DNA of 64,000 nucleotides from an uncultured Ignavibacteria bacterium (GCA_937870915.1 CALMZQ010000003.1:124001-188000); one strand, 5' to 3'. Positions 27,940 through 37,077 are shown, numbered from the stretch's first letter. The notes: generated from the sequence alone by a model not told the origin. Numbers and translations are program-made.

Positions 27940-28413
27940 TCAATTCGACACCCGACATGCCCCTACATACCGTGGAGCCCAATACGCATCGGTAAGGGGC
28001 GAGACCATCACACCACGAGATGTAGATGAGTGAATGAATGAGGTAGAGTTGAACATAATGCCAACATGGGAGATTGACGAGCCATTGGTGCGAAAGAAGA
28101 CGAGGTCTCCGGGGACGAGGGAGCCCCTTTCGATGCGGCGTCCCTGCTCATACATGGCCCGTGCCGTGCGTGGAAGTTCCACACCCAGATCCAGATAACA
28201 GTAATACACAAAACCAGAGCAGTCAAAACACTCTGGCGTTGCACCGGCGGCACAGTACGATGTACCAAGAAGGTCCTCGGCTACTGCCAACACGTGATCG
28301 ATCTTGGGTGAAACAGAGCTGCGTGTGTGCGACGAGCTGGAGCAAGCCGTCACAACAACGATACAGGCAAGGATGAATGTTGCCCTAAGAAGTTGCGTCT
28401 GGAGTATCTGCAT
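27940..28413 (-). CDS. NlpC/P60 family lipoprotein peptidase
   Basis: The 157-residue protein has a lipoprotein signal peptide with lipobox VVTAC (Cys 24) and an NlpC/P60 domain with catalytic Cys in ECFDCSGFV, the first His in SISHVGIM and a second His in FIHSST. Such enzymes cut gamma-D-Glu-diaminopimelate bonds in peptidoglycan; an Spr/MepS-like role is likely. Its start overlaps the end of terC by 29 bp, so it is downstream of terC in the same transcript. Confidence 0.9.
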   Translation of the reverse strand: MQILQTQLLRATFILACIVVVTACSSSSHTRSSVSPKIDHVLAVAEDLLGTSYCAAGATPECFDCSGFVYYCYLDLGVELPRTARAMYEQGRRIERGSLVPGDLVFFRTNGSSISHVGIMFNSTSFIHSSTSRGVMVSPLTDAYWAPRYVGACRVSN

Positions 28414-29344
28414 CGTCGGTTGATTTCTCTTCCGGAAAGATGACCGATGCTAGGACGGAGATCGCAAGAACGCCGGCGATCACACCAAGTGCGATGTCGA
28501 TTGGAACCACATACCAATCGTGAATGATCATCTTCACACCGATAAATGATAGGATCACACTCAGGCCGTACTTCAAGAAATGGAAGATCCCCATCACACC
28601 AGCCACGGCAAAGAAGAGGGAGCGCAGACCCATCACAGCAAAAACGTTTGAAGTAAAAACGATGAAGGTATCGTTGGTTATGGCAAAAATGGCGGGAATG
28701 GAATCCACGGCGAAGACCAGATCCGTGAACTCTACCACGATCACCACCAAGAACAATGGCGTAAACCATCGGACTCCATCCTTCATAATGCTGAAGCGTT
28801 CTTGGTGATAGGTATCTGTGATCCTGAAGATCCTTCTGGAATATTTCACTACAGCGTTGTCTTCTAGATCTTCGGCATCCTCACTGGCAAACGCCATTCG
28901 TACCCCCGTAAAGAGTAGGAATGCTCCAAACACGTAGAAAATCCAATCGAACGCATGAATAAGCGCAGAGCCAACCGCGATCATTGATCCCCGCATCACC
29001 AACGCACCGATGATACCCCAGAAGAGGACCTTATGATGATACTGTGGGGCAACTTTGAAGTAGCGAAGAATCAGGATGATAACAAAGATGTTGTCAACCG
29101 AAAGTGACTGCTCCAAGAGGTAGCCGCCAAAGAACTCCTTGGCGGCCTCCGGTCCGCGATTGAAGTAAACAAACGTGTTAAACGCCATAGCCAGAGCCAC
29201 CCAGAACACGGTCCAGCCAAGCGCTTCGCTTACCTTAACAACGTGCGGAGTTCGGTTGAAGATCCCAAGGTCCAGTGCCAAAAGGAACAGAACTAAGAGG
29301 ATGAAGCCGGCGTAGAGGATCGGGTCGGGAATTTGGGTTATCAT
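28385..29344 (-). CDS. TerC-family integral membrane protein
   Basis: The 319-residue protein has about nine membrane segments and the two acidic signature regions of TerC proteins, EQSLSVDNIFVI in the first half and EFTDLVFAVDSIPAI in the second. TerC proteins are linked to tellurite resistance and to metal (manganese) handling for exported proteins. It is divergent from polA with only 32 bp between the two start codons. TAGATTCG, one mismatch from the -7 consensus, ends 7 bases before its ATG. Confidence 0.92.
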   Translation of the reverse strand: MITQIPDPILYAGFILLVLFLLALDLGIFNRTPHVVKVSEALGWTVFWVALAMAFNTFVYFNRGPEAAKEFFGGYLLEQSLSVDNIFVIILILRYFKVAPQYHHKVLFWGIIGALVMRGSMIAVGSALIHAFDWIFYVFGAFLLFTGVRMAFASEDAEDLEDNAVVKYSRRIFRITDTYHQERFSIMKDGVRWFTPLFLVVIVVEFTDLVFAVDSIPAIFAITNDTFIVFTSNVFAVMGLRSLFFAVAGVMGIFHFLKYGLSVILSFIGVKMIIHDWYVVPIDIALGVIAGVLAISVLASVIFPEEKSTDDADTPDATS

Positions 29345-29376
29345 GTGAATACGAATCTACGACCGTAGATTGTACC
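29345..29376. promoter_or_regulatory. 32-bp divergent promoter region of terC and polA
   Basis: The whole divergent region is an inverted repeat, AATCTAC-GACC-GTAGATT. Each arm contains a TAGATT -7-like element (TAGATTCG toward terC, TAGATTGT toward polA) next to the ATG. There is no room for untranslated leaders, so both mRNAs should start at or close to the start codon. Confidence 0.5.
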
Positions 29377-32193
29377 ATGCGTCCACTCATCCTCATTGAC
29401 GGTATGTCGCTGGTATTCCGCGCGTACCATGCATTGCTCCGCACCGGCATGCAGTCGCCCTCCGGCGAACCAACATTTGCCGTATTCGCCTTTGCCAACA
29501 TCCTCACATCGCTGCTCGATAAGCATAACCCGGATGCGATAGCTGTGGTCTTCGACACTCCCGAACCCACCTTTCGGCATGTCCTCTACGACCAATACAA
29601 GGCCCACCGCGATGCGTTCCCGGAGGACCTCGTACCTCAACTGCTCCGCATCAAACAATTAGTTGGGCTGATGGGCTTGGAGATGGTAGAGATGCCGGGG
29701 TTTGAGGCCGACGATATTGTGGGCACTATCTGTAAGCGAGAAGGTGATGACGGCCACGAAATCCTTTGTGTTACGTCCGACAAGGACTACTTCCAGCTCG
29801 TGAACAACAACGTAAAGATCCTTCGACCAGGAAAGGACGTTGGGCAATACGACGTGATGGATGCAGCCAGCGTCAAGGTAAAGTTCGGCGTTGGCCCGGA
29901 ACACGTGATAGATGTTCTGGCACTTATTGGAGACAGCTCAGACAATGTCCCCGGTGTTAAGGGTGTTGGCGAAAAAACGGCCATCCCGCTCATTGAGCAG
30001 TTTGGATCTCTCGAAAAACTCTACGAAAATCTTGACGCCGTTGAAAGAGCCTCTGTGAAGAAGAAGCTCGAAGAGCACAGGGAAATGGCCTTCCTCTCCA
30101 AGACACTCGTAACGATCCACACAGACGTTCCGATCGATGCCAAACGAGTTGCTTTAGTTCGTAGACCAATGGACATTACAGGACTCGATACGTTCTGCGA
30201 AGAACTCGGCTTCCATACGTTGCGAAGGAAGTTCGCCAAGTATGGTCAGGGCAATGACGAAACGACGGAAGGACGAAGTGACACTGTGACGGAAGGACGA
30301 AGTGACACAGTGACGGAAGGACGAAATGACGGTTTAAAGAAGCTCAGTGACGTTGAGCACTCGTATATCTTGGTGGATACGCCAGGTGCACTTTCGGACA
30401 TGATGAATGGGTTGAAGGGGGCTACCCTACTCTCCGTCGATCTGGAGACAACAGGCTTGGATGCAATGCGGTGTGCGATTGTGGGAATAGCCCTGAGTGC
30501 TTCAGAGGGAACGGGCTATTACATCGATGTAGACGACTCGGCCATTGATAATGCCGGTTCACTCTTTGCTGACCATACTGAGCGGCATGGACTGCCCCTT
30601 GCAGACGTACTCTCCGTTGTGAAACCAATGTTGATCGATCCATTGATCGGCAAGTGTGGTCAGAACCTGAAGTACGACATGTTGATCTTAAAGAGGTATG
30701 GTATTGATGTTGCTCCCGTAGCATTTGACACAATGCTTGCGAGCTATGTGTTGGACCCGGATAGGCTTCACAATCTTGACGCCCTTTCCGAGCGATGGCT
30801 GCACTATGCTCCCATCTCGATCACCACCCTGATCGGTGAAAAGAAAGGACAACAGAAATCCATGCGCGACGTAGATGCTGCCCTCGTAGCGGAATACGCA
30901 GCAGAAGACGCAGACCTCGCATTGAAACTGACGAATCTGATGAAACCGGCACTTGAGAATGAAGGCCTGTTGGACTTTGCGCAGAAGGTTGAGTTTGCAT
31001 CGATCCCTGTCCTTGTGACGATGGAGAATAACGGCATCTGTATTGACACAAAGGCACTGGGTGGCTTGGGTGAGTTTATGCGGTCAGAAGCTGTGCGTCT
31101 TGAGGCAGAGATATGGAAGGAAGCCGGACAAGAGTTCACGATTGGTTCTCCTAAACAACTCGCAGAGGTATTGTTCGAGAACCTGATGCTTCCGGCTTCG
31201 AAGAAAACCAAGACCGGTTATTCTACAGACTCCAGTGTCCTTACGGAGTTGGCAGAGTCCTATCCGATTGCTCAAATGGTGCTAGACTACCGTCAAGTTG
31301 AGAAACTCCGCAGTACCTACGTGGAGTCTCTTCCACGTTTGATCAACCCGAACACGGGCAGGGTACACACTACATTTAACCAGACGGTTGCTGCAACTGG
31401 CAGACTCTCCTCTACAGATCCGAATCTCCAGAATATTCCGGTGAGAACGGAACTTGGGCAACAGATCCGCAAAGCCTTTGTTCCCCAGCATGCAGACCAT
31501 GTGATCCTTTCTGCAGACTATTCACAGATCGAACTACGTATTATGGCATCCTTCTCTAAGGATCCCAACCTCATCGCCGCTTTCGCTTCGGGAGCGGACA
31601 TCCATTCAGCAACTGCTGCCATTCTCTTTGACGTGCCGATCGACACTGTAACAGGGGATCAACGCAGGGTGGCAAAGACCGTAAACTTCGGTATCATGTA
31701 TGGTCAAGGGGCGTTTGGTCTCTCACAAGGCCTAGGGATACCTCGGGGCGAAGCCCAACAGATCATCGAGAACTACTTTGTGAAATATGCGGGTATTAAG
31801 AAGTACATCGATGAAACGGTAGCTGTCACTCGTGAGCGAGGCTATGCGTCCACGTTGCTTGGTCGCCGACGGTATTTCCCAACGATCAATGCAAGCAATC
31901 GCGGACTCCGCACTGCAGCCGAGCGTGCTGCCATCAACATGCCCATACAGGGGACGGCCGCGGACATGATCAAACTGGCCATGATCCGCGTTCATCAGCG
32001 AATGCAAAACGAAGGATTACGATCGATCCTGATGCTACAGGTGCATGATGAGCTCGTCTTTGAAGCACATGTTTCGGAGGTTGATGCGCTCACAAGGATA
32101 GCAAAGGAAGAGATGGAGCAAGCCCTGCCGCTTGAGAACGTACCTGTGGTTGTAGAGACTGGCAAGGGGGCATCGTGGTATGAAGCCCATTGA
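29377..32193 (+). CDS. polA: DNA polymerase I
   Basis: The 938-residue protein carries all three domains. The 5'-3' exonuclease (about 1-290) has metal ligands in VVFDTPEPTFRH and GFEADDIVG and the H3TH region KGVGEKTAIPLI. The 3'-5' exonuclease (about 330-520) has all motifs (SVDLETTG, NLKYDMLIL, YAAEDADL), so proofreading should be active. The polymerase has motif A (LSADYSQIELRI), motif B (RRVAKTVNFGIMYG) and motif C (LQVHDELVFE). The linker between the exonuclease domains contains three in-frame copies of an 8-residue repeat, VTEGRSDT. It is divergent from terC and leads the uppP fusion gene by 18 bp. Confidence 0.97.
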   Translation: MRPLILIDGMSLVFRAYHALLRTGMQSPSGEPTFAVFAFANILTSLLDKHNPDAIAVVFDTPEPTFRHVLYDQYKAHRDAFPEDLVPQLLRIKQLVGLMGLEMVEMPGFEADDIVGTICKREGDDGHEILCVTSDKDYFQLVNNNVKILRPGKDVGQYDVMDAASVKVKFGVGPEHVIDVLALIGDSSDNVPGVKGVGEKTAIPLIEQFGSLEKLYENLDAVERASVKKKLEEHREMAFLSKTLVTIHTDVPIDAKRVALVRRPMDITGLDTFCEELGFHTLRRKFAKYGQGNDETTEGRSDTVTEGRSDTVTEGRNDGLKKLSDVEHSYILVDTPGALSDMMNGLKGATLLSVDLETTGLDAMRCAIVGIALSASEGTGYYIDVDDSAIDNAGSLFADHTERHGLPLADVLSVVKPMLIDPLIGKCGQNLKYDMLILKRYGIDVAPVAFDTMLASYVLDPDRLHNLDALSERWLHYAPISITTLIGEKKGQQKSMRDVDAALVAEYAAEDADLALKLTNLMKPALENEGLLDFAQKVEFASIPVLVTMENNGICIDTKALGGLGEFMRSEAVRLEAEIWKEAGQEFTIGSPKQLAEVLFENLMLPASKKTKTGYSTDSSVLTELAESYPIAQMVLDYRQVEKLRSTYVESLPRLINPNTGRVHTTFNQTVAATGRLSSTDPNLQNIPVRTELGQQIRKAFVPQHADHVILSADYSQIELRIMASFSKDPNLIAAFASGADIHSATAAILFDVPIDTVTGDQRRVAKTVNFGIMYGQGAFGLSQGLGIPRGEAQQIIENYFVKYAGIKKYIDETVAVTRERGYASTLLGRRRYFPTINASNRGLRTAAERAAINMPIQGTAADMIKLAMIRVHQRMQNEGLRSILMLQVHDELVFEAHVSEVDALTRIAKEEMEQALPLENVPVVVETGKGASWYEAH
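30261..30333 (+). repeat. polA: In-frame 24-bp repeat in the polA interdomain linker
   Basis: Three tandem copies of a 24-bp unit (GACGGAAGGACGAAGTGACA core) encode TEGRSDTV, TEGRSDTV and TEGRNDG between the 5'-3' and 3'-5' exonuclease domains. Because 24 is a multiple of 3 the frame is kept. The unit resembles the intergenic GACGGAATGACGTAATGAC sequence at 20030. Confidence 0.9.
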
Positions 32194-32198
32194 TGTCG

Positions 32199-32211
32199 TA
32201 GTTTTGCGTAG
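32199..32211 (+). promoter_or_regulatory. -7 element TAGTTTTG before the uppP fusion gene
   Basis: An exact TAnnTTTG match (32199-32206) ends 5 bases before the ATG, 5 bp after the polA stop. There is no Shine-Dalgarno, which points to a leaderless transcript starting here in addition to any read-through from polA. Confidence 0.5.
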
Positions 32212-33681
32212 ATGTCTCTCGTTACCGCGCTTGTCCTAGGTCTCATTCAGGGACTCACGGAATTTATTCCTGTATCCAGTACGGCCCACCTGACGGTGGC
32301 AGCCGCTGCGTTTGGCGTGATAGACCCTGCTCATCCTGAACAGTGGACGTCTTTCATGGCAACGATTCAACTTGGAACGTTGGCAGCCGTGATCGCCTAC
32401 TTCCGCACAGACATCATCAAGACGAGCCGTTGCTGGCTTGTAGAAAACCTCGGATCTGGTAGGAAGGCATTCCGAGAGCAGAGTGCTGACTCTAGACTCG
32501 GCTGGTTCGTTATCGTTGGTACGTTGCCCATCGTCATTGTTGGGTTGGCATTCAAGGACGTCCTCGAGGGCTCACTCACAAAGGACCTGCACCTCATCGG
32601 CATCAGTCTTATTGGTGTGGCCGTTGTACTGTGGATAGCCGAGCGTCGAGCATCATTCACGCGCACAACTTCTGATCTTACGTTTGTTGATGCCCTAGCA
32701 GTTGGTGCTGCTCAATGTCTGGCACTCATTCCGGGAAGCTCGCGCAGTGGTACTACCATCATGGCTGCTCTCTTCCGTGGGATGACGCGTGAACATGCAG
32801 CGCGGTTTTCGTTCCTGCTCTCCATCCCTGCTGTCCTTGCAGCCGGAGTGTTGGAGTTTGCTCATGAAGTGAAGAATCTTACGCTAGAAAACGGCGGACT
32901 TCAACTTGCCGTAGCAACTATTGCAGCACTGGTGAGTGGATATTGGTCAATTGCCTTCCTCCTCAAATATCTCCGCACGCACAGCCTCAACGTTTTTATC
33001 GTCTATCGCATTGCCCTTGGAAGTGTATTGCTCTTTACGGGCTGCAGTACCGAAGAAAAAGTAGCGCCAGCGGCTATTGAACAACTCAAGCCCCCTCCGA
33101 GTGCTTCTGAAAAGACCGTTGTGTCCGATACCATTCCTGAGATCGTTGTTGTTGCCACTGATACCGTACTCGTAAAAACGAATATGGGGCTTATCGCAAT
33201 CGAACTCTATGGGAACGATGCACCGGCTACCGTGACAAATTTCTTGGGGTTGGTGTCAAAGAAGTTCTACGACGGAATCCAGTTTCACCGGGTTTCTCGC
33301 GGTTTTGTGATTCAGGCCGGCGACCCCAAGACGCGGGACGGCCAGGCACGGTCAGAATGGGGTAGAGGCGGAACAACGGCGTCAGGAAAGCCCCTTAAAG
33401 ACGAACTGGACCCGCTCCTCCCTACAGCTCGCAGGGGCTACATCAAGGGTGTTGTGGCAATGGCGCGCAAGCCCGTGGCAAACAGTGCAACGAGTCAATT
33501 TTTCATTTGCCTCGATAAAGCCACTACACTTCCGTACCAATACACGATTTTTGGCAACGTCATAGACGGGATGGATGTGGTGGACAAGATTGGGAGTATG
33601 GATGTGGAACCGGGTCCGCTCGGTGAAACGGACGGAATTCCGCGTACGTCCGTCATCATCAACAGTATCAAACGCAAATAA
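32212..33681 (+). CDS. uppP: Fusion of undecaprenyl-diphosphatase UppP and a cyclophilin-type peptidyl-prolyl isomerase
   Basis: The 489-residue protein is a complete UppP/BacA (about 1-277) followed by a cyclophilin domain (about 320-489). UppP motifs are EFIPVSSTAHL and PGSSRSGTTI, with about eight membrane segments; UppP proteins normally end at about 270 residues. The junction reads SVLLFTGC278STEEK, a consensus lipobox inside the final membrane segment, followed by a Pro-rich linker. The cyclophilin shows FHRVSRGFVIQAGDP and SQFFICLD. UppP recycles undecaprenyl diphosphate for peptidoglycan synthesis; the fused isomerase would sit at the outer face of the inner membrane. No ATG, GTG or suitable TTG marks an internal restart, and the frame is intact throughout. 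A secreted cyclophilin gene follows after 26 bp. Confidence 0.88.
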   Translation: MSLVTALVLGLIQGLTEFIPVSSTAHLTVAAAAFGVIDPAHPEQWTSFMATIQLGTLAAVIAYFRTDIIKTSRCWLVENLGSGRKAFREQSADSRLGWFVIVGTLPIVIVGLAFKDVLEGSLTKDLHLIGISLIGVAVVLWIAERRASFTRTTSDLTFVDALAVGAAQCLALIPGSSRSGTTIMAALFRGMTREHAARFSFLLSIPAVLAAGVLEFAHEVKNLTLENGGLQLAVATIAALVSGYWSIAFLLKYLRTHSLNVFIVYRIALGSVLLFTGCSTEEKVAPAAIEQLKPPPSASEKTVVSDTIPEIVVVATDTVLVKTNMGLIAIELYGNDAPATVTNFLGLVSKKFYDGIQFHRVSRGFVIQAGDPKTRDGQARSEWGRGGTTASGKPLKDELDPLLPTARRGYIKGVVAMARKPVANSATSQFFICLDKATTLPYQYTIFGNVIDGMDVVDKIGSMDVEPGPLGETDGIPRTSVIINSIKRK

Positions 33682-33707
33682 CACCATTCGGAAAACCGGA
33701 GAAGAAT

Positions 33708-34298
33708 ATGCAGTTCCTCGCAAGTCTGACAGTTGTTGCCCTATTGATGGGCGTATTCGCCACAGCCGATGCATCGGCTCAAAAAGAAAAGAAGAAGGAA
33801 GCTAAGACCATGACGTACATCATAACCGTGAAGCAGGGAAACAAGGAACTCGGCAAGATCGAGCTCAAACTCTGGCCGGACGTTGCTCCTAAACATTGCG
33901 CGTTTTTTGATGCACGAGTTGCTGAAGGCTTCTACGATGGCCTGGCATTCCACCGCGTGATACCGAATTTCATGATCCAAGGCGGAGATCCAAACACAAA
34001 GGATCAACCACGCAACACATGGGGCAGTGGTGGATACAAGGACAAGGTTGAAGCCGAGTTCAACAGCAAGAAACACGTACGCGGAGTCCTTTCAGCCGCA
34101 CGCACGCAAGATCCGAACAGTTTCAGCGGTCAATTCTTCCTTTGTGTTGCAGACTCACCGTGGCTCGACAATCAATACACTGCCTTCGGAGAAGCAGTCA
34201 GTGGTATGGAAGTAGCAGACATCGTGGTAAACAATCCACGTGATGCCGGTGATTGTCCAATTGAGAAGATCACGTTCTCGATCACAAAGGGTAAGTGA
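33708..34298 (+). CDS. Secreted cyclophilin-type peptidyl-prolyl isomerase
   Basis: The 196-residue protein has a signal peptide (about 1-24, ending ASA-QK), a lysine-rich linker and one cyclophilin domain with AFHRVIPNFMIQGGDPN and SGQFFLCVADSPWLD, including the catalytic Arg and the Phe/Gln of the active site. It should act in the periplasm on prolyl bonds of exported proteins. It follows the UppP-cyclophilin gene after 26 bp, which puts two envelope cyclophilin domains in a row, perhaps from an old duplication; sequence identity between them is modest. Confidence 0.93.
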   Translation: MQFLASLTVVALLMGVFATADASAQKEKKKEAKTMTYIITVKQGNKELGKIELKLWPDVAPKHCAFFDARVAEGFYDGLAFHRVIPNFMIQGGDPNTKDQPRNTWGSGGYKDKVEAEFNSKKHVRGVLSAARTQDPNSFSGQFFLCVADSPWLDNQYTAFGEAVSGMEVADIVVNNPRDAGDCPIEKITFSITKGK

Positions 34299-34299
34299 G

Positions 34300-35844
34300 T
34301 TGACACACCTGCGGAAGATCCTGACGATCATCGTCGTCCTTGGCTTGGGTTTGTGCTCCCATGCATATGCCCAAGTGACGGACTCCACGTATCTGCCTCA
34401 GAACGTTGGACCCAACGTGAACGGTCAATACGATGACATCCTTCCTGTGATCTCACCGGATGGGCTTGCCTTGTACTTCTGTCGCAGCCATTCACCAGAA
34501 AACATTGGTGGCGGACGTCAGGATATTTGGCTGAGTGAGGTTCAGGCTGATGGAAGGTGGGGCCTAGCCAAGAACGTTGGTATTCCGCTTAATAATCGGG
34601 ACAACAACTATCTCTGCTCCATTACACCGGATGGCAACACCATCATCATCGGTGATGGATACAGTGCGGCTACAAACCGGCAGCGAAGTATAGCCATCTC
34701 ACATCGTACGGCCGATGGATGGTCTGTACCAAAACCAGTTGTTATCAAGAACTTCTATAATGACAACCGATTCGGTGAATATTCACTGGCAAACGATAAC
34801 CGAACACTGATTCTTGCCGTTGAACGCAAAGACTCACGTGGCGGTAAGGATCTCTACGTTTGTTTCCGTCAGGAAGACAGTTCATTCTCAGAGCCCGTGA
34901 ACATGGGCGTAACGGTTAACTCGCTCGGTCACGAAGCAACTCCGTTCATCGCCTCCGACAACTCTTCGCTCTACTTCGCTTCAGACGGTCAAGGGGGCTA
35001 TGGGGCTTTTGATGTGTTTGTCACACGTCGACTAGACTCTACCTGGACGAGCTGGACTGCACCGGAGAATCTCGGTCCAACAATCAATACGGCAGGATGG
35101 GACTTGTATTATACCATCCCTGCGGCTGGTGACTATGCCTACTACGTTTCATATAGCAACACGTTTGGTGCGGGAGATATCTTCCGTATCAAACTTCCGG
35201 AAAAGGTCCGACCGCGTCCTGTGGTGCTTATCTCTGGTCGAGTGCTGAACAAGAAGACCAACGAACCGGTAGAAGCAGACATCATCTACGAAATCCTTCC
35301 CGAAGGAAAAGAAGTTGGCCGCGCTCGTTCCACACCAACAACAGGTAACTATAAAATTGTGTTGCCTGCCGGTGGTAAGTATGGCTTCCGTGCTTCGGCA
35401 CCGAACTATCTCTCTGTGAATGACAATCTCGACCTTTCGGGACTTACACAATACACCGAGATCAAACGGGACTTGTTCTTAGTTCCGATAGAAGCAGGGA
35501 GTGTTGCGGAGCTGAACAACATCTTCTTCGACTACAAGAAGGCAACGTTACGTCCGGAGTCTTTCCCGGAGCTTAATCGCATCACAGACATGCTAACGGC
35601 AGCTCCTGCCATGACGATAGAGATTGGTGGACACACGGATGCAATTGCAAGCGACCAATACAATCAGGTTCTTTCCGAAGAGCGGGCCGAATCTGTTGTG
35701 ACATATATCGTCAAGCGTGGCAACATCGATAGGTCTCGCCTTGTGCCCAAGGGCTATGGAGAGCGCAAGCCGGTTGCAACGAATGACACTGAAGAAGGCA
35801 GACAACAGAACAGACGAGTTGAGATCACGATCCTCACAAAGTAG
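34300..35844 (+). CDS. OmpA-family protein with PD40 propeller repeats
   Basis: I chose the TTG at 34300, 1 bp after the cyclophilin stop, because it gives a clean signal peptide (MTHLRKILTIIVVLGLGLCSHAYAQ); the ORF-track ATG at 34240 overlaps the upstream gene by 59 bp and adds a basic non-signal stretch. The 514-residue protein has a PD40/WD40-like propeller (about 30-300; PVISPDGLALYFCR, PFIASDNSSLYFASDGQGG), a carboxypeptidase-regulatory-like domain (about 305-395) and an OmpA C-terminal peptidoglycan-binding domain (about 400-514; NNIFFDYKKATLRPES, GHTDAIAS, RRVEITI). This design is common in Bacteroidota outer membrane proteins, including PorE-type T9SS components, but the exact role here is open. 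Confidence 0.82.
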   Translation: MTHLRKILTIIVVLGLGLCSHAYAQVTDSTYLPQNVGPNVNGQYDDILPVISPDGLALYFCRSHSPENIGGGRQDIWLSEVQADGRWGLAKNVGIPLNNRDNNYLCSITPDGNTIIIGDGYSAATNRQRSIAISHRTADGWSVPKPVVIKNFYNDNRFGEYSLANDNRTLILAVERKDSRGGKDLYVCFRQEDSSFSEPVNMGVTVNSLGHEATPFIASDNSSLYFASDGQGGYGAFDVFVTRRLDSTWTSWTAPENLGPTINTAGWDLYYTIPAAGDYAYYVSYSNTFGAGDIFRIKLPEKVRPRPVVLISGRVLNKKTNEPVEADIIYEILPEGKEVGRARSTPTTGNYKIVLPAGGKYGFRASAPNYLSVNDNLDLSGLTQYTEIKRDLFLVPIEAGSVAELNNIFFDYKKATLRPESFPELNRITDMLTAAPAMTIEIGGHTDAIASDQYNQVLSEERAESVVTYIVKRGNIDRSRLVPKGYGERKPVATNDTEEGRQQNRRVEITILTK

Positions 35845-37077
35845 ATGGACTCATCACAAACCGCATCACCAAGCGGCATGCTCATCGAACGTGAGCATGC
35901 CGTCGTCTTTCAGACCTACCGTCGCATTCCACTTGCCATCGATAGAGCGGTAGGAACGCGTATCATAGACCTAAACGGTCGATCATACCTTGACATGTTG
36001 GGAGGCATTGCTGTAAATGCACTCGGCCACTCCCATCCCGGGATCATCGAAGCAGTGGAACATCAGATACGTCGCTACATGCACGTATCCAATGTATTCT
36101 ACCAAGAACCCCAGGTCATGCTCGCGGAGCAACTCGTAGCCGCTTCCGGCTACCCCAGAGTTTTCTTCAGCAACTCTGGTGCAGAAGCAACTGAGGGTGC
36201 ACTCAAGATGGCTCGCCGTTTTGGCAGTGTACATTCCAAAGCCGATGTAATCGCATTTTCAGGCGGGTTCCATGGTCGTACCTACGGCGCACTTTCGCTT
36301 ATGGATAAGGCCTTATACAAAGACGGAATGGGCCCCTTCCTTCCCAATACCGTAGTGTTGCCCTTCAATGACGTACACGCGCTTGAATCTCGCGTAGATG
36401 AGCACACAACAGCCGTGATGCTTGAATTCCTTCAGGGAGAAGGGGGCATTGCAGAAGTAACTCCAGAGTTTGTAGCTGCACTCTGGCGCTTGAAAGAGAA
36501 GTTCAACTTCTTGGTTATTGCAGATGAAGTTCAGAGTGGTATCGGGAGAACAGGGGACTTCTTTGCCTTCAATCGATTTGGCGTGAAGCCAGACATCGTT
36601 ACCATTGCAAAGGCAGTGGGCGGCGGGCTGCCATTGGGTGCGATTCTCGCTACGAACGAAGCAGCTGCACTCTTTGAACGTGGGATGCATGGCACTACCT
36701 ATGGTGGCAATCCCGTTGCATGCGCTGCAGGCAGTGTGGTGTTACGAGAAGTGATGTCCGGCCTCATAGACAACGTTCGTGAGATTGGCAACTACCTTAC
36801 TACCCAACTGCATGTTCTTCACAAACAATTCCCAAACCTCATTCACGAGGTGCGTGGCCGTGGCTGTATGCAGGGCCTTGTACTCTCCGTTGAATCAGCC
36901 CCCTTCATTCCGAACCTTCTAGAACATGGTGTGATCGCCAATGCAACGGCCGGGAATGTAATCCGTTTTGTGCCGCCGTTCATTATAACACGCAATGACG
37001 TTGACGAATTGTGTGAGGCCCTTCGCGCTGTGTTCCACAAATCCGAGCTGGAAACAGTCCAGTCCTCCCATGGCTGA
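35845..37077 (+). CDS. argD: Acetylornithine aminotransferase-like class III PLP enzyme
   Basis: The 410-residue protein is a class III aminotransferase: SNSGAEATEGALKMAR for PLP phosphate binding, FSGGFHGRTYGALS, the IADEVQSGIGRTG segment with the PLP-pyridine Asp, and the Schiff-base Lys in DIVTIAKAVGGGLPLGAI. Length and motifs fit ArgD (N-acetylornithine or N-succinyldiaminopimelate aminotransferase). No other arg or dap genes lie nearby, so the substrate is not confirmed by context. The ATG follows the upstream stop directly (TAGATG). Confidence 0.8.
   Translation: MDSSQTASPSGMLIEREHAVVFQTYRRIPLAIDRAVGTRIIDLNGRSYLDMLGGIAVNALGHSHPGIIEAVEHQIRRYMHVSNVFYQEPQVMLAEQLVAASGYPRVFFSNSGAEATEGALKMARRFGSVHSKADVIAFSGGFHGRTYGALSLMDKALYKDGMGPFLPNTVVLPFNDVHALESRVDEHTTAVMLEFLQGEGGIAEVTPEFVAALWRLKEKFNFLVIADEVQSGIGRTGDFFAFNRFGVKPDIVTIAKAVGGGLPLGAILATNEAAALFERGMHGTTYGGNPVACAAGSVVLREVMSGLIDNVREIGNYLTTQLHVLHKQFPNLIHEVRGRGCMQGLVLSVESAPFIPNLLEHGVIANATAGNVIRFVPPFIITRNDVDELCEALRAVFHKSELETVQSSHG

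Noticed and set aside
29235-29658. Minus-strand ORFs facing the polA start
   Set aside because: They are antisense to the conserved 5'-3' exonuclease domain of polA and lack any recognisable feature.
33000-33060. Frameshift or assembly joint between uppP and the cyclophilin
   Set aside because: The frame is continuous with sound codon use on both sides, and no stop codon or alternative start lies near the junction. A long-read check would still be useful.
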